From Marinobacter sp. F3R08 (lineage in GTDB: Bacteria > Pseudomonadota > Gammaproteobacteria > Pseudomonadales > Oleiphilaceae): a DNA stretch of 64,000 bases. Numbering within the stretch: position 1 is the first letter of the stretch; each line of letters starts with the position of its first letter. Made by a program: the position numbers and the translations under genes. Below, piece by piece: positions 26,770 to 36,647 of this stretch. The notes under the pieces are model-generated. The model worked only from the letters and a program-made list of their open reading frames with translations. It was not told where the DNA came from and did not search any database. The stretch is from NCBI RefSeq assembly GCF_018860425.1, contig NZ_JAHKPI010000020.1, positions 434,001-498,000 of the forward strand, given 5' to 3'.

Positions 26770-28185
26770 TTACAACTGCAGTGAGCGAATTTCCAGAAAC
26801 TCCTCAAGGCCCCACTTCCCGAATTCGCGGCCAATACCCGAGTGGCCAAAGCCACCGAACGGTGCCATGGGGTTGAACGCACCACCGTTGACGAATACCT
26901 GACCCGTACGCAGCTTACTGGCGACTTTCCTGGCCTTGGCATCATCGCCTGACCACACCGCACCTGAAAGGCCGTATTGAGTACCGTTGGCAATCTGAAC
27001 AGCTTGCGCTTCATCCTCGTAAGGAATCACGCAGAGAACCGGCCCGAAGATCTCCTCCTGGGCGATGCGGCTTTCTGGCTTCACGTTGCCAAACACTGTG
27101 GCCTTGACGAAGTAACCCTTGTCACATCCGTCGGGTGCTTCCGGGCCTCCCGCAACCAGTCTGGCGCCTTCCTCGATGCCCAGCTTGATATAATCGAGAA
27201 CCTTGTCGCGCTGCTGAGCCGACGACAGCGGGCCCAGGCGAGTGGTTTCTTCCAGCGGGTTTCCGGGGGTCATTTTGGCCACCGCGGCAGCCGCCAGATC
27301 ACAGGCCTCGTCGTGTCTGTCTGCCGGGACCAGCATACGGGTAAGCGCCGTGCAGGTCTGACCGGAGTTCAGCAAGCAGTTGTTGATCGTACCTTTGACC
27401 GCACTTGCCAGGTCGGCATCCGGGAGAATGACTGAGGCGGATTTTCCGCCCATTTCCAGGGCAATGCGCTTGAAATCGTCCGCGGCGGCATGGGCGATTA
27501 GGTTGCCTGTGCGGGTGGAGCCGGTGAAGGACACCATGCGCACATCCGGATGCTTGATCAGGGTATCACCCACGGTCTGACCAAGACCGCACACCATGTT
27601 GAATACACCCTTCGGCAGGTCGGTGCCATCCAGAATCTCGGCAAGAATGAACGCGGTCTGGGGAGCGATTTCAGAGGGTTTGAGTACCACGGTGCAACCG
27701 GCCGCAATGGCCGGAACAATCTTCAGGATCACCTGGTGCAGCGGGTAGTTCCACGGAGTAATGCAGCCAACCACACCCACCGGCGCATATTGCACTTCGG
27801 AGTTTCCGGACTGTTCGGTAAATTCGAACTCCGGCAACAGTTTGAGGTAGCTCTTTGTCACCGCAGCCGGCATACCGGCCTGAATCGGAGTGGCCAGTTT
27901 GATAGGCATGCCCACTTCCCGGCAGACGGTCTCGGCAATTTCCGGCTGGCGCTCTTTCAGGCCCTTGTGCAACTGCTCCAGCACCTTGATACGTTCTTCC
28001 AGCGGGCTTTCAGCCCACGCCTCAAACGCTGCGTCCGCCGCCGCAATCGCCTGCTCCATCTCTGACGCACCAGAGGCAGGCACCCGCGCAATCACGTCGC
28101 CAGTGCCGGCTTCGTGAACGTCGATCATGTCACCGGACCAGGTAACCCACTGGCCGTTGATGTAATTCCTGTTCAGCTCGTTCAT
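26770..28185 (-). CDS. NAD(P)-dependent aldehyde dehydrogenase
   Basis: A 471-residue ALDH-superfamily enzyme oxidising an aldehyde to an acid. Visible motifs are [17 protein letters not shown], the cofactor loop FTGSTRTG, general base Glu in LEMGGKSA, nucleophile Cys in [11 protein letters not shown], and EEIFGPVL. Full length for the family. It lies 49 bp downstream of a thiolase and a FadB-like enzyme on the same strand, suggesting a chain-shortening pathway in which an aliphatic aldehyde enters beta-oxidation. Exact substrate unknown. Confidence 0.92.
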   Translation of the reverse strand: MNELNRNYINGQWVTWSGDMIDVHEAGTGDVIARVPASGASEMEQAIAAADAAFEAWAESPLEERIKVLEQLHKGLKERQPEIAETVCREVGMPIKLATPIQAGMPAAVTKSYLKLLPEFEFTEQSGNSEVQYAPVGVVGCITPWNYPLHQVILKIVPAIAAGCTVVLKPSEIAPQTAFILAEILDGTDLPKGVFNMVCGLGQTVGDTLIKHPDVRMVSFTGSTRTGNLIAHAAADDFKRIALEMGGKSASVILPDADLASAVKGTINNCLLNSGQTCTALTRMLVPADRHDEACDLAAAAVAKMTPGNPLEETTRLGPLSSAQQRDKVLDYIKLGIEEGARLVAGGPEAPDGCDKGYFVKATVFGNVKPESRIAQEEIFGPVLCVIPYEDEAQAVQIANGTQYGLSGAVWSGDDAKARKVASKLRTGQVFVNGGAFNPMAPFGGFGHSGIGREFGKWGLEEFLEIRSLQL

Positions 28186-28234
28186 GCTTCCCCCTTCATC
28201 AAATACGATAACGCCATCGGCGTTCTTGCCGGCC

Positions 28235-29419
28235 TCACACTACTTCAAACAGGCCGGCGGCACCTTGTCCACCGCCAATGCACATCGTGATCACCACGTA
28301 CTTCGCACCACGACGCTTGCCCTCAATCAGAGCATGACCCGTTTGACGGGAGCCAGTCACACCAAAGGGATGACCGATGGAAATGGAACCACCGTTCACA
28401 TTCAGCTTCTCCATGGGAATGCCGAGACGGTCACGACAGTACACCACTTGCGACGCAAAGGCTTCGTTAAGCTCCCACAGATCAATGTCGTCCATGGTCA
28501 GGCCGGCCCTTTCCAGAAGCCGAGGTACCGCGAAAACCGGGCCGATGCCCATCTCATCCGGCTCACAACCGGCTACCGCGAATCCACGGAAGATCCCCAT
28601 GGGTTCGATGTTGTGCTTCTCGGCGTAGGTGCTGTTCATCACCGTGCACACAGAGGCACCATCCGACAACTGGCTGGCATTGCCAGCGGTGATGAACTGA
28701 TCCGGCCCACGCACCGGCTCGAGACCCGCCAGACCTTCAGATGTGGTGGTCGGACGATTGCATTCGTCACCTGTCAGGGTCACCTGCTTCTCACTGACCT
28801 CACCGGTTTCCTTGTCTTTTACCAGCATGGTGGCATCGAAAGGAACGATTTCATCATCAAACCTGCCGGCTTGCTGAGCCGCCGCCGTGCGCTGCTGGGA
28901 GATCAGGGAGTATTCATCCTGGGCTTCACGACTGACGTTGTAACGCCTGGCCACAACATCCGCCGTCTCGATCATTGAAAGATACAGTTCCGGCTTGTTC
29001 TTCATCAGCCATTCGTTAGTGGCATGAAAGCTGTTGATCTTCTCGTTCTGCACCAGAGAAATGGACTCGACGCCTCCCGCCACCATGGCCGGAACCTTCT
29101 CGGACACAACCCGCTGAGCGGCCAGAGCGATCGACTGCAGACCCGAGCTGCAGAACCGGTTGATGGAGAAGCCGGCAGTGGTTACCGGAAGACCCGCGCG
29201 AATGGCTGCCAACCGGGCAATATTCCGGCCCTGGGCGCCCTCCTGAAAGGCCGCACCCATAATGACATCTTCAACAATGGACGGATCAATCCCCGCACGT
29301 TCAACGGCGTGTTTAATGACATGACCCGCCAGATCGACACTGTGAGTGTTGTTCAACGAACCCCGGTAGGATTTACCCAGTCCGGTACGAGCGGTTGAGA
29401 CAATAACGGCTTCAGACAT
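28235..29419 (-). CDS. Thiolase (acetyl-CoA acyltransferase)
   Basis: A 394-residue thiolase-family enzyme that cleaves 3-ketoacyl-CoA or condenses acetyl-CoA. The nucleophilic Cys is in [11 protein letters not shown] (about 88), the catalytic His in [12 protein letters not shown] (about 350) and the second Cys in MCIGGGQG (about 380). It is the natural partner of the upstream multifunctional hydratase/dehydrogenase (126-bp gap, same strand), completing a beta-oxidation unit. The SISIGHPFG context fits degradative FadA-like thiolases. Confidence 0.94.
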   Translation of the reverse strand: MSEAVIVSTARTGLGKSYRGSLNNTHSVDLAGHVIKHAVERAGIDPSIVEDVIMGAAFQEGAQGRNIARLAAIRAGLPVTTAGFSINRFCSSGLQSIALAAQRVVSEKVPAMVAGGVESISLVQNEKINSFHATNEWLMKNKPELYLSMIETADVVARRYNVSREAQDEYSLISQQRTAAAQQAGRFDDEIVPFDATMLVKDKETGEVSEKQVTLTGDECNRPTTTSEGLAGLEPVRGPDQFITAGNASQLSDGASVCTVMNSTYAEKHNIEPMGIFRGFAVAGCEPDEMGIGPVFAVPRLLERAGLTMDDIDLWELNEAFASQVVYCRDRLGIPMEKLNVNGGSISIGHPFGVTGSRQTGHALIEGKRRGAKYVVITMCIGGGQGAAGLFEVV

Positions 29420-29545
29420 AACAATGTCCTCAATTTTGGAACATGTAGATCGGGTTAGGCGAGGCCGTCACCCGACATCGAATTGACCTGCAAACTAAAG
29501 GCCTGCAGCACTGGGGCAAGCCCGGCCCGGGGCCTGCCCATGACG

Positions 29546-31639
29546 TTACAGGTCAGCGAATCTGCGACCATCGGCAATCAGCTTCTCAAGCAAAGGCGCC
29601 GGCTCCCACTGCTCGCCACCGACGCTTTGCTGATACCTCTTCACCGCAGTGAGAATGGTGTCCAGACCTTCCTGATCGGCCCAGAACATGGGGCCGCCGT
29701 GGTAGGCCGGGAAGCCATAGCCGTAAATCCAGACAATGTCGATATCCAGTGGGCGATCAGCAATACCTTCCTCGAGGATCTTGGCACCCTCATTGACCAT
29801 CACATACATGCAGCGCTCGAGGATCTCCTGATCGGTGATCTCCCGGGGTGTGATGCCCTGCTCCTTGCGGAACTGCTCGATCAGCTGCTCCACCCCCGGA
29901 TCCGGAATCGGCTTGCGGCTGCCTTCTTCATAGCGGTATACGCCGGCCTGAGTCTTCTGACCAAGGCGACCCTGTTCCGCGAGCTTGTCCATCCAGCTGG
30001 CAGGAACATCTTCGCCACTCTTACGCCGCTCTTCCCGGATGCGATAGCCCACATCAATACCTGCCAGATCGGACATTGCGAACTGGCCCATGGGGAACCC
30101 GAGATCGGTTAACACCCGGTCGACCTGTTGCGGAGTGGCCCCCTCATCCACCAGGGACATGGCTTCGGTGCCGCGCTTGTGCAGCATCCGGTTACCGACA
30201 AAGCCATAGCAGTTGCCTACCATGACACCCACCTTCCTGATCTTCTTGGCGACCGCCATCACCGTGGCTTTGACCTCGTCGGAGGTCTTGCTGCCCCGGA
30301 CGTTCTCAAGCAGCTTCATCACGTTTGCGGGGCTGAAGAAGTGCATACCAACCACGTCTTCCGGTCGCTTGGTGGCAGAGGCAATCTCGTCGATATCCAG
30401 GGTTGAGGTATTGGACGCCAGAATCGCACCCGGCTTGCACACCTCATCCAGCCTGGCAAAAATTTCCTTCTTGATGGCCATGTTTTCGAACACAGCTTCG
30501 ATCACAAGATCAACATCCCGGAAATCATCATAGGTCAGGCTCGGGGTGATCAGCTCCATGCGCTGCTCCACCTGCGCCTGAGTCAGCTTGCCCTTCTTCG
30601 CGGAGTTCTCATAGTTGCGGCGGATGATAGCCAGACCCTTGTCCAGGGCTTCCTGCTGTACCTCGACGATGGTGACCGGAATGCCCACGTTAACGAAATT
30701 CATGGCAATCCCACCGCCCATCGTGCCGGCACCAATGATGCCGACGCTCTTCACATCACGAACCGGCGTTTCCTTGGGCAGACCCTTGACCTTGGAAACC
30801 TCCCGTTCGCCGAAGAACGAATGGATCAGACCGGCGCGTTGCGGAGATTCCATACATTCCATGAACAGTGCCCGTTCGCGCTTCATACCCTCATCGAACG
30901 GCAGGTTGAAAGCAGCCTCAACGGCATCGACACATTTAAAGGGCGAGAACAGGCCCCGGGCGCGTTTATTGAGATGTTCCCGGAATTGCTCAAAAACGTC
31001 GCTGCCCTTGCCTGCAGCAATCTTATCGGTGATATCCCGAACCCGGCGTACCGGTTTGCCCTCATCAACCACCTTCCGGGCATAGGCTAGACCTGCGGCA
31101 CGGATATCGTCACCGTCTTCAACCGCATCGAGAATACCGAGGGTCAACGCATCCCGGGCGCCAACGAAGTCACCGGTAGTGATCATTTCCAGGGCTTTCA
31201 GAGCGCCGACCAGGCGCGGTAGTCGCTGGGTTCCGCCTGCCCCAGGCAGCAGCCCCAGTTTCACTTCGGGCAGCCCCACCTTCGCGCTGCTGAGCGCAAC
31301 CCGGTAATGACAGCTCAACGCAGTTTCCAGCCCCCCGCCCAGGGCGGTACCATGAATCGCGGCAATCAGTGGCTTGTCACTGCTTTCAAAGGTATTTACC
31401 AGGGTCGGCAGCGTGGGCTCCTGCATGGGTTTGCCGAACTCGCGGATGTCGGCACCGGCAATGAATGTGCGCCCGTCGCACACCAGCAGCAAGGCCCTGG
31501 CCTCTGAATCCTTCTGGCCCTGCTCCAGGGCTGCGAGCAGGCCGGAACGAACCGCCTGACCGAGAGCATTCACCGGCGGATAATCCACAGTAATAACGCC
31601 GACATTTCCTTCTCGGTTATAACGAACGACCTCAGACAT
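29546..31639 (-). CDS. Fatty acid oxidation multifunctional enzyme (FadB/FadJ type)
   Basis: A 697-residue fusion. It has an enoyl-CoA hydratase/isomerase domain (about 1-190, with [16 protein letters not shown] and [18 protein letters not shown]) and a 3-hydroxyacyl-CoA dehydrogenase domain (about 295-580, NAD loop [13 protein letters not shown] and catalytic [17 protein letters not shown]), plus a second C-terminal dehydrogenase half. It catalyses two consecutive beta-oxidation steps. The ATG at 31639 has an ideal GAGGAGG site; 29 more codons upstream are not used. Operon partner of the thiolase. The divergent-looking IclR gene upstream is on the same strand but separated by a terminator. 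Confidence 0.95.
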   Translation of the reverse strand: MSEVVRYNREGNVGVITVDYPPVNALGQAVRSGLLAALEQGQKDSEARALLLVCDGRTFIAGADIREFGKPMQEPTLPTLVNTFESSDKPLIAAIHGTALGGGLETALSCHYRVALSSAKVGLPEVKLGLLPGAGGTQRLPRLVGALKALEMITTGDFVGARDALTLGILDAVEDGDDIRAAGLAYARKVVDEGKPVRRVRDITDKIAAGKGSDVFEQFREHLNKRARGLFSPFKCVDAVEAAFNLPFDEGMKRERALFMECMESPQRAGLIHSFFGEREVSKVKGLPKETPVRDVKSVGIIGAGTMGGGIAMNFVNVGIPVTIVEVQQEALDKGLAIIRRNYENSAKKGKLTQAQVEQRMELITPSLTYDDFRDVDLVIEAVFENMAIKKEIFARLDEVCKPGAILASNTSTLDIDEIASATKRPEDVVGMHFFSPANVMKLLENVRGSKTSDEVKATVMAVAKKIRKVGVMVGNCYGFVGNRMLHKRGTEAMSLVDEGATPQQVDRVLTDLGFPMGQFAMSDLAGIDVGYRIREERRKSGEDVPASWMDKLAEQGRLGQKTQAGVYRYEEGSRKPIPDPGVEQLIEQFRKEQGITPREITDQEILERCMYVMVNEGAKILEEGIADRPLDIDIVWIYGYGFPAYHGGPMFWADQEGLDTILTAVKRYQQSVGGEQWEPAPLLEKLIADGRRFADL

Positions 31640-31743
31640 GATTCCTCCTCGCATTTTCCGGAATATAATTTTAACTAGCGAAACATGCTTACGATTTAAT
31701 ACAAGTTGCGTTGCGGTTTCAACCACTCGTTAAACTACAGGCA

Positions 31744-31773
31744 TAAAAAAACCGCAGAGGTTCCTCTGCGGTT
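31744..31773 (-). terminator. Rho-independent terminator of the IclR gene
   Basis: 11-bp stem AACCGCAGAGG / CCTCTGCGGTT followed, on the minus strand, by a run of at least six T. It lies about 30 bp beyond the IclR-type regulator stop codon. Confidence 0.9.
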
Positions 31774-31803
31774 CTGGATTCACCCTTTCGTTAACGCACG
31801 GTA

Positions 31804-32628
31804 TCAGACACCCAGTGACTCGATGTCTCCCGCCAGCATGGCCAGCTGGTGGGCAATGGAACCGCGAAGCTTTTCAACGGGGACCAGGTAGGACGGTGCC
31901 GCACAGGTCAGGGCCATGATGGTGCCGTCCTGCAAATGGATAGGCACACCGGCAGAATTGATATTCCGGTCCCACTCGCCGATGGACAGGCAGAAGCCAT
32001 GCTCTTTGTAATCTTTCATGGCCTGATCAAGACCGGCCTTTTTCTCCGGCCAGGCATCGCCATATTTGGCGGCCATCGCATCATCAATCACCTGACGGGC
32101 CCTGCCGCTGATTGCGCAATAATAGGCGCGACCGGCTGAGGTTGTGGCCATGGGAAGCTTCAGGCCGATGTCCATGCGCAACAGGGACGCTTCCGGTGGC
32201 AGGCGGTTTTCCACATAGATCATGTGCAAGCGATCCCGGCAGGTGAGCCCCACTGACATGTTGGTCTGGCGGGCAAACTCGTCCATGTAGGGCTTGGCCA
32301 GCTGGCGCACCTTGAGGTTGGACACATAGGCATACCCCAGCGCCAGTACCCCGGAACTCAACTGATATTTCTCCAGCTGGGTGTTGTAGCTCAGGTACCC
32401 GAGCTTGGTGAGGGTATAGGTCATCCGCGACACCGTCGGCTTGGGCAGCCCTGTGATCCGGGCAATATCCTGGTTGCCCAGAATTACCGAGCCCTGGCTG
32501 AAAGCGCGAAGTACATCCAGACCACGGGACAGCGCCTCAACGAATTTTCGGTCTTTTTCCGGCTTTACGGGCTCACCGTCACTGGATGCTGCTGTCAGTT
32601 CCGGTGAAATCTGCTTCTTTCCTGCCAT
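31804..32628 (-). CDS. IclR-family transcriptional regulator
   Basis: A 274-residue regulator. The N-terminal winged helix (about 30-90, with ALSRGLDVLRAFSQGS, QDIARITGLPKPTVSRMTYTL) precedes an IclR effector-binding domain ending in the usual RGSIAHQLAMLAGD. It is most like the PcaU/PobR branch that controls aromatic or dicarboxylic acid catabolism. The ATG at 32628 has a GGAGG site; a longer start at 32694 does not. It is divergent from the 2-hydroxyacid dehydrogenase gene; a perfect 14-bp palindrome lies between them at 32693-32706. Confidence 0.9.
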   Translation of the reverse strand: MAGKKQISPELTAASSDGEPVKPEKDRKFVEALSRGLDVLRAFSQGSVILGNQDIARITGLPKPTVSRMTYTLTKLGYLSYNTQLEKYQLSSGVLALGYAYVSNLKVRQLAKPYMDEFARQTNMSVGLTCRDRLHMIYVENRLPPEASLLRMDIGLKLPMATTSAGRAYYCAISGRARQVIDDAMAAKYGDAWPEKKAGLDQAMKDYKEHGFCLSIGEWDRNINSAGVPIHLQDGTIMALTCAAPSYLVPVEKLRGSIAHQLAMLAGDIESLGV

Positions 32629-32692
32629 AATGGGACGTCCTCCAACCCCGTCGCCCGCTGTGGTAACCGGTGTATTAATCTGATGAATAGTC

Positions 32693-32706
32693 AATGATGC
32701 ATCATT
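32693..32706. promoter_or_regulatory. 14-bp palindrome AATGATGCATCATT
   Basis: A perfect palindrome in the 276-bp divergent spacer between the IclR-type regulator and the 2-hydroxyacid dehydrogenase. Position and symmetry suit an operator for a dimeric regulator; the assignment to IclR is inference. Confidence 0.4.
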
Positions 32707-32904
32707 TTAATCGCTGCAGAAATCAAGTACCAGAAAGTCTTTTCAAAATTCGTACCAAATATGAAACACTTCTCGCTTATGATTCGAAGCAGGATTCGCA
32801 TGGCGGTACCTGATACCAACTTTAACCAGTATTACCGATATTTTGTTCTGCATTGCAAAACACGTTAACAGCCAACGCCCCCTGTGGCGATCCCCGGAGG
32901 CAAA

Positions 32905-33834
32905 ATGAAGATTCTTTTTGTGGCAGGCGACCCCAAGCCGGAACGCTGGACGGTGCCTATCAAGCAGCAGTTACCCTCTGCAGAAATTTTCGTCTGGGAT
33001 CCTGACGGACCCGCCGTTGATGCAGACTACGCCATTGTGTGGCAACCACCGGCAGCGCTGTTTGAGCGGGAAAAACACCTGAAAGCGGTGTTCAATCTGG
33101 GTGCCGGCATTGACGGCCTGCTCAACGTTGCCAACCTGCCGGAACACCTTACGGTCGTGCGGCTGGAAGATGCCGGCATGGCGGTGCAGATGGCGGAGTA
33201 CGTGCTACACCAGCTGCTGGAAGCCAGCCGCGAGATGGAAACCTACCGGGAACAGCAGCGAACGGGAGTCTGGAAAATCCATCGCCCGATCAAGCGCAGT
33301 GAGTGGCCGGTGGGTGTGATGGGCCTGGGCCATATTGGCACTCGGGTGGCACGTACTCTCGCCGATCTGGATTATCAGGTGAGTGGCTGGGCACGCACAC
33401 CGCGGCGCCTGGAAGGGGTAAGCACCTATGCCGGTCCGGAGCAACTGTGCGACTTTCTGCCGTCTACCCGGGTTCTGGTTAACACCCTGCCTCTGACCGA
33501 TGAGACCCGAGACATCATCAATTACGAGTTATTGAGCCAACTCCAGCCCGGCGCTGTGCTGATCAACGTTGGCCGGGGTGAGCATCTGGTTGAAGACGAC
33601 CTGCTTCGTGCGCTGGACGAAGGCATACTGCACAGGGCGTCTCTGGACGTGTTCAGAAAGGAACCCTTGCCCGAGGCGCATCCATTCTGGCAACGACAGG
33701 AAATCACCATCACGCCTCACATCTCGGCCCGGACCTTGCGCGATGCCACCATTGAACAGATTACCGGCAAGATCCGCGATCATGCCGCCGGACAAGCCAT
33801 TTCCGGGGTCGTCGATATCAATCGGGGTTACTGA
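32905..33834 (+). CDS. D-2-hydroxyacid dehydrogenase, GhrA-like
   Basis: A 309-residue NAD(P)-dependent 2-hydroxyacid dehydrogenase. The Rossmann motif is GLGHIGTRVARTLAD, the catalytic Arg lies in LNVGRG-type INVGRGEHLV, and the Glu/His pair is in REPLPEAHPFW and ITPHISA. Best match is glyoxylate/hydroxypyruvate reductase A, which reduces glyoxylate or hydroxypyruvate. The ATG at 32905 has GGAGG 5 bp upstream; a GTG seven codons earlier lacks one. It converges on a transporter gene and may be regulated by the divergent IclR protein. Confidence 0.92.
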   Translation: MKILFVAGDPKPERWTVPIKQQLPSAEIFVWDPDGPAVDADYAIVWQPPAALFEREKHLKAVFNLGAGIDGLLNVANLPEHLTVVRLEDAGMAVQMAEYVLHQLLEASREMETYREQQRTGVWKIHRPIKRSEWPVGVMGLGHIGTRVARTLADLDYQVSGWARTPRRLEGVSTYAGPEQLCDFLPSTRVLVNTLPLTDETRDIINYELLSQLQPGAVLINVGRGEHLVEDDLLRALDEGILHRASLDVFRKEPLPEAHPFWQRQEITITPHISARTLRDATIEQITGKIRDHAAGQAISGVVDINRGY

Positions 33835-33857
33835 GCGTCCGATGCCTGTGGCACCGG

Positions 33858-35219
33858 TCAGGACAGCCCCGGTGCCAGCCAGGCCACCAGTGCCGTCAGA
33901 ATCAACAACACCGGCAGCGTGATCAGTGCAAACAGGCCATTCCAATGAAACGCCACGACCCAGCGGGATATCTGCCCGAACCGGGATAGCAGCATAACCG
34001 AAGGCCCCAGGGGCGAGAGCATCATCGCCAGGGAAAAACCGATCACCAGGGCAACTGCAACCGGTAAAAGGTTCATGCCATCGGCCACCAGTTGTGGCAA
34101 CAGACCCGCCTGAACACTCAGAACGGTGATGGGTATGACGCCGATCATGGAGAACATCGGCATCATCAGCATACCGACGACCGCGACCAGGAAAACACCA
34201 CTGCCGGTAACAACCAGGCCCGCCAGGGCATTGGCCGGAATGACCGCAGACAGAGCCACGCCAAGGATCGCAGAAGCGGCGAAAATGGCCATTTCATTCT
34301 GCATGGTCCAGATCTGGCCGGCGCCTTCCTGAACGACCGGCAAAACACTCCTCGCCTGCCATAGCATGTAAGCCAACGTCACCGTCGGCACGGCCAGCAT
34401 AGCGGCCACGGACACCTTGATGCCGGTAGTCGCCACCAGGACCGCCATCATTATGAAGACCAACAGAATAAGAACCATCAGGCGTCCGGTGCCCGGCAGC
34501 CAGCCTTCGACAGCAATACGCTCGCTACTGATCTCGCGGAACCGGCGCTGTTCCAGCATCCAGCCAATCAACACCATCAAAAGCGCCGCAACCAGACCGA
34601 ATGGCAGCAGTTGCGACCAGCTCAACTGTGGCAATTCCCGGGTAAGAATAGCGACAGCCACACTGGTTGGCGCCACCAGAGGCACTAGGGCAAATCCCCT
34701 GAGCGCACTGATCAGAACACTGCGCAACCACTGCAGGCGTGATTCACCGGTAATCCCCCGCTCGCGCAGGGTCTCAGCAAGACTTCCGCACAGCAGATTC
34801 ATCATCCCGAAACTCAGAACCGATGCCACGCCACAACTGACCAGGGCGTACTTGGGATACAGCAGGGCGGGCTTGCCACCAAGCAGCACATCGTGAATCC
34901 GGAGCAACACCTCGAATCGGCGCACGAGGCACTGCATCATGCCCAGACTACCCAGAAACGCAGCGTAGAACGCCGCATCCGATGCCGCTTTCAGCACATG
35001 CCCGGCATCCAGAAGTCCACGCCAGGCAAGACCAGCCGCCACAATCAGGGCAATTGCCAGAAGCGTTCGGGCGTATACCTGAAGGCGACCGGCACCAGCC
35101 ACAAAAGCACAGACAAACATAACGCCCGCCAGGGCGCTCAGTTCCCTGTGCCCAAGGCAGATCGCCACCAACTCTGTAACCACTGCCAGGGAGACAAGCC
35201 ACTTGAGTATGTCACTCAT
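33858..35219 (-). CDS. Multi-pass membrane transporter of unknown substrate
   Basis: A 453-residue, strongly hydrophobic protein with about 11-12 predicted helices and no signal peptide. Segments such as NLLCGSLAETLRERGITG, APTSVAVAILTREL and MLSPLGPSVMLLSRFG resemble re-entrant loops of the ion-transporter superfamily (DctM, CitM, ArsB relatives), so an organic-anion transporter is likely. I cannot name the family. It converges with the GhrA-like gene and is divergent from glutaryl-CoA dehydrogenase, so it may import a dicarboxylate or 2-hydroxyacid. The region shared with gcdH contains a GTTTC-N7-GAAAC inverted repeat. Confidence 0.8.
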   Translation of the reverse strand: MSDILKWLVSLAVVTELVAICLGHRELSALAGVMFVCAFVAGAGRLQVYARTLLAIALIVAAGLAWRGLLDAGHVLKAASDAAFYAAFLGSLGMMQCLVRRFEVLLRIHDVLLGGKPALLYPKYALVSCGVASVLSFGMMNLLCGSLAETLRERGITGESRLQWLRSVLISALRGFALVPLVAPTSVAVAILTRELPQLSWSQLLPFGLVAALLMVLIGWMLEQRRFREISSERIAVEGWLPGTGRLMVLILLVFIMMAVLVATTGIKVSVAAMLAVPTVTLAYMLWQARSVLPVVQEGAGQIWTMQNEMAIFAASAILGVALSAVIPANALAGLVVTGSGVFLVAVVGMLMMPMFSMIGVIPITVLSVQAGLLPQLVADGMNLLPVAVALVIGFSLAMMLSPLGPSVMLLSRFGQISRWVVAFHWNGLFALITLPVLLILTALVAWLAPGLS

Positions 35220-35304
35220 ACCAAAGGCCCCTGGCCGGTTTCCGACACTGCTTGCATTTCCATCACACCCAGATTAGTCTTCCAACACTCAATTACAAAA
35301 CTCT

Positions 35305-35321
35305 GTTTCGCTTAATGAAAC
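35305..35321. promoter_or_regulatory. GTTTC-N7-GAAAC inverted repeat upstream of gcdH
   Basis: Inverted repeat GTTTC (35305-35309) and GAAAC (35317-35321) with a 7-bp spacer. It contains a T-N11-A pattern typical of LysR-type operators, 81 bp before the gcdH start and 85 bp before the divergent transporter. No LysR gene is nearby in the window. Confidence 0.45.
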
Positions 35322-35402
35322 ACCGTTAACACAAAGATAGCACAATTTAGTCCGGCCTCCCTATAACCGGACTCCCGATATTCGCGTTCAGGAGAACACA
35401 AA

Positions 35403-36572
35403 ATGGCTTCCGCACCCTGGAATGATCTGCTGGGCTTTGACACCCAACTGGACGAAACCGAGCGTCAGGTACGTGACAGCATCCGCAGCTTCTGTGATGA
35501 ACAGTTAATGCCCGGCATCACCGAGGCCAACCGGCACGAACGGTTCGATCGCACCCTCTTTAACCAGATGGGAGAGCTCGGCATGCTGGGTGCCACCCTG
35601 CCGGAGGAATACGGCGGCCCCGGTCTGAACCATGTCTGCTACGGTCTGATTGCCCGGGAGGTGGAACGGGTAGACTCGGCCTACCGCTCCGCCCTCAGTG
35701 TTCAGTCCTCTCTGGTCATGTATCCGATCTATTCCTACGGTCAGGAAGCGATGAAGAAACGTATCCTGCCCAAGCTGGCGTCCGGTGAATACGTGGGCTG
35801 CTTTGGCCTGACCGAACCCAACCACGGCTCCGATCCCGGCGGCATGGAAACTCGCGCGAAAAAGGTCGACGGTGGCTATCTGTTGAGCGGATCCAAAACC
35901 TGGATCACCAATGCCCCGATTGCCGACGTCTGCGTGGTCTGGGCGAAACTGGATGGCAAGGTGAACGGTTTCGTTATCGAGCGTGAAGGATCAAAGGGCC
36001 TTGATACTCCGAAGATCGAGGGCAAATTCTCCCTGCGGGCATCCGAAACCGGTTCCATTTTTATGGATGAGGTGTTCGTTCCTGAAGAAAATCACCTGAA
36101 CGTGGAAGGTCTGAAGGGCCCGTTCAGCTGCCTGAACAAAGCACGCTTCGGCATCAGCTGGGGCGCTCTCGGAGCCGCCGAGTTCTGCTGGCATGCTGCC
36201 CGCAACTACACCCTGGAGCGCTCACAGTTCGGCAGGCCTCTGGCTGCCAATCAGCTGATCCAGAAAAAGCTGGTCGACATGCAGACCGAGATTACCATCG
36301 GCCTGCAAGCGGTGCTGCAACTGGGACGCATGATGGATGCCGGCACAGTGACTCCGGATGCGATTTCTCTGCTTAAACGGAACAACTGTGGCAAGGCACT
36401 GGACATCGCCCGGGTTGCCCGCGACATGCACGGTGGCAACGGCATTGCCGACGAGTACCACGTGATCCGTCATGTGATGAACCTTGAAGCCGTGAACACC
36501 TACGAAGGCACTCACGATGTCCACGCCCTGATCCTCGGCCGCGGTCAGACCGGTATTGCAGCGTTCAGCTGA
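35403..36572 (+). CDS. gcdH: Glutaryl-CoA dehydrogenase
   Basis: A 389-residue FAD enzyme that oxidises and decarboxylates glutaryl-CoA to crotonyl-CoA in lysine, tryptophan and glutarate breakdown. Family hallmarks are [21 protein letters not shown] (substrate Arg near 97), [32 protein letters not shown] and the catalytic base in [14 protein letters not shown] (Glu about 373). These features separate it from ordinary acyl-CoA dehydrogenases. An AGGAGA ribosome binding site precedes the ATG. It is monocistronic, followed by a terminator shared with the convergent pycB. Crotonyl-CoA would feed the FadB/thiolase enzymes nearby. Confidence 0.96.
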   Translation: MASAPWNDLLGFDTQLDETERQVRDSIRSFCDEQLMPGITEANRHERFDRTLFNQMGELGMLGATLPEEYGGPGLNHVCYGLIAREVERVDSAYRSALSVQSSLVMYPIYSYGQEAMKKRILPKLASGEYVGCFGLTEPNHGSDPGGMETRAKKVDGGYLLSGSKTWITNAPIADVCVVWAKLDGKVNGFVIEREGSKGLDTPKIEGKFSLRASETGSIFMDEVFVPEENHLNVEGLKGPFSCLNKARFGISWGALGAAEFCWHAARNYTLERSQFGRPLAANQLIQKKLVDMQTEITIGLQAVLQLGRMMDAGTVTPDAISLLKRNNCGKALDIARVARDMHGGNGIADEYHVIRHVMNLEAVNTYEGTHDVHALILGRGQTGIAAFS

Positions 36573-36597
36573 CCAATCAGCGTGGAACCTTGAGCTG

Positions 36598-36630
36598 AAA
36601 AAAAGCCCCTCGGTCCGAGAGGCTTTTTAT
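36598..36630. terminator. Bidirectional terminator between gcdH and pycB
   Basis: A-tract, stem AGCC-CTCG / CGAG-GGCT (one internal mismatch) and TTTTTATTT tract, giving U-runs on both strands between the convergent genes. Confidence 0.85.
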
Positions 36631-36647
36631 TTCAGAGGCTCGCGGCT

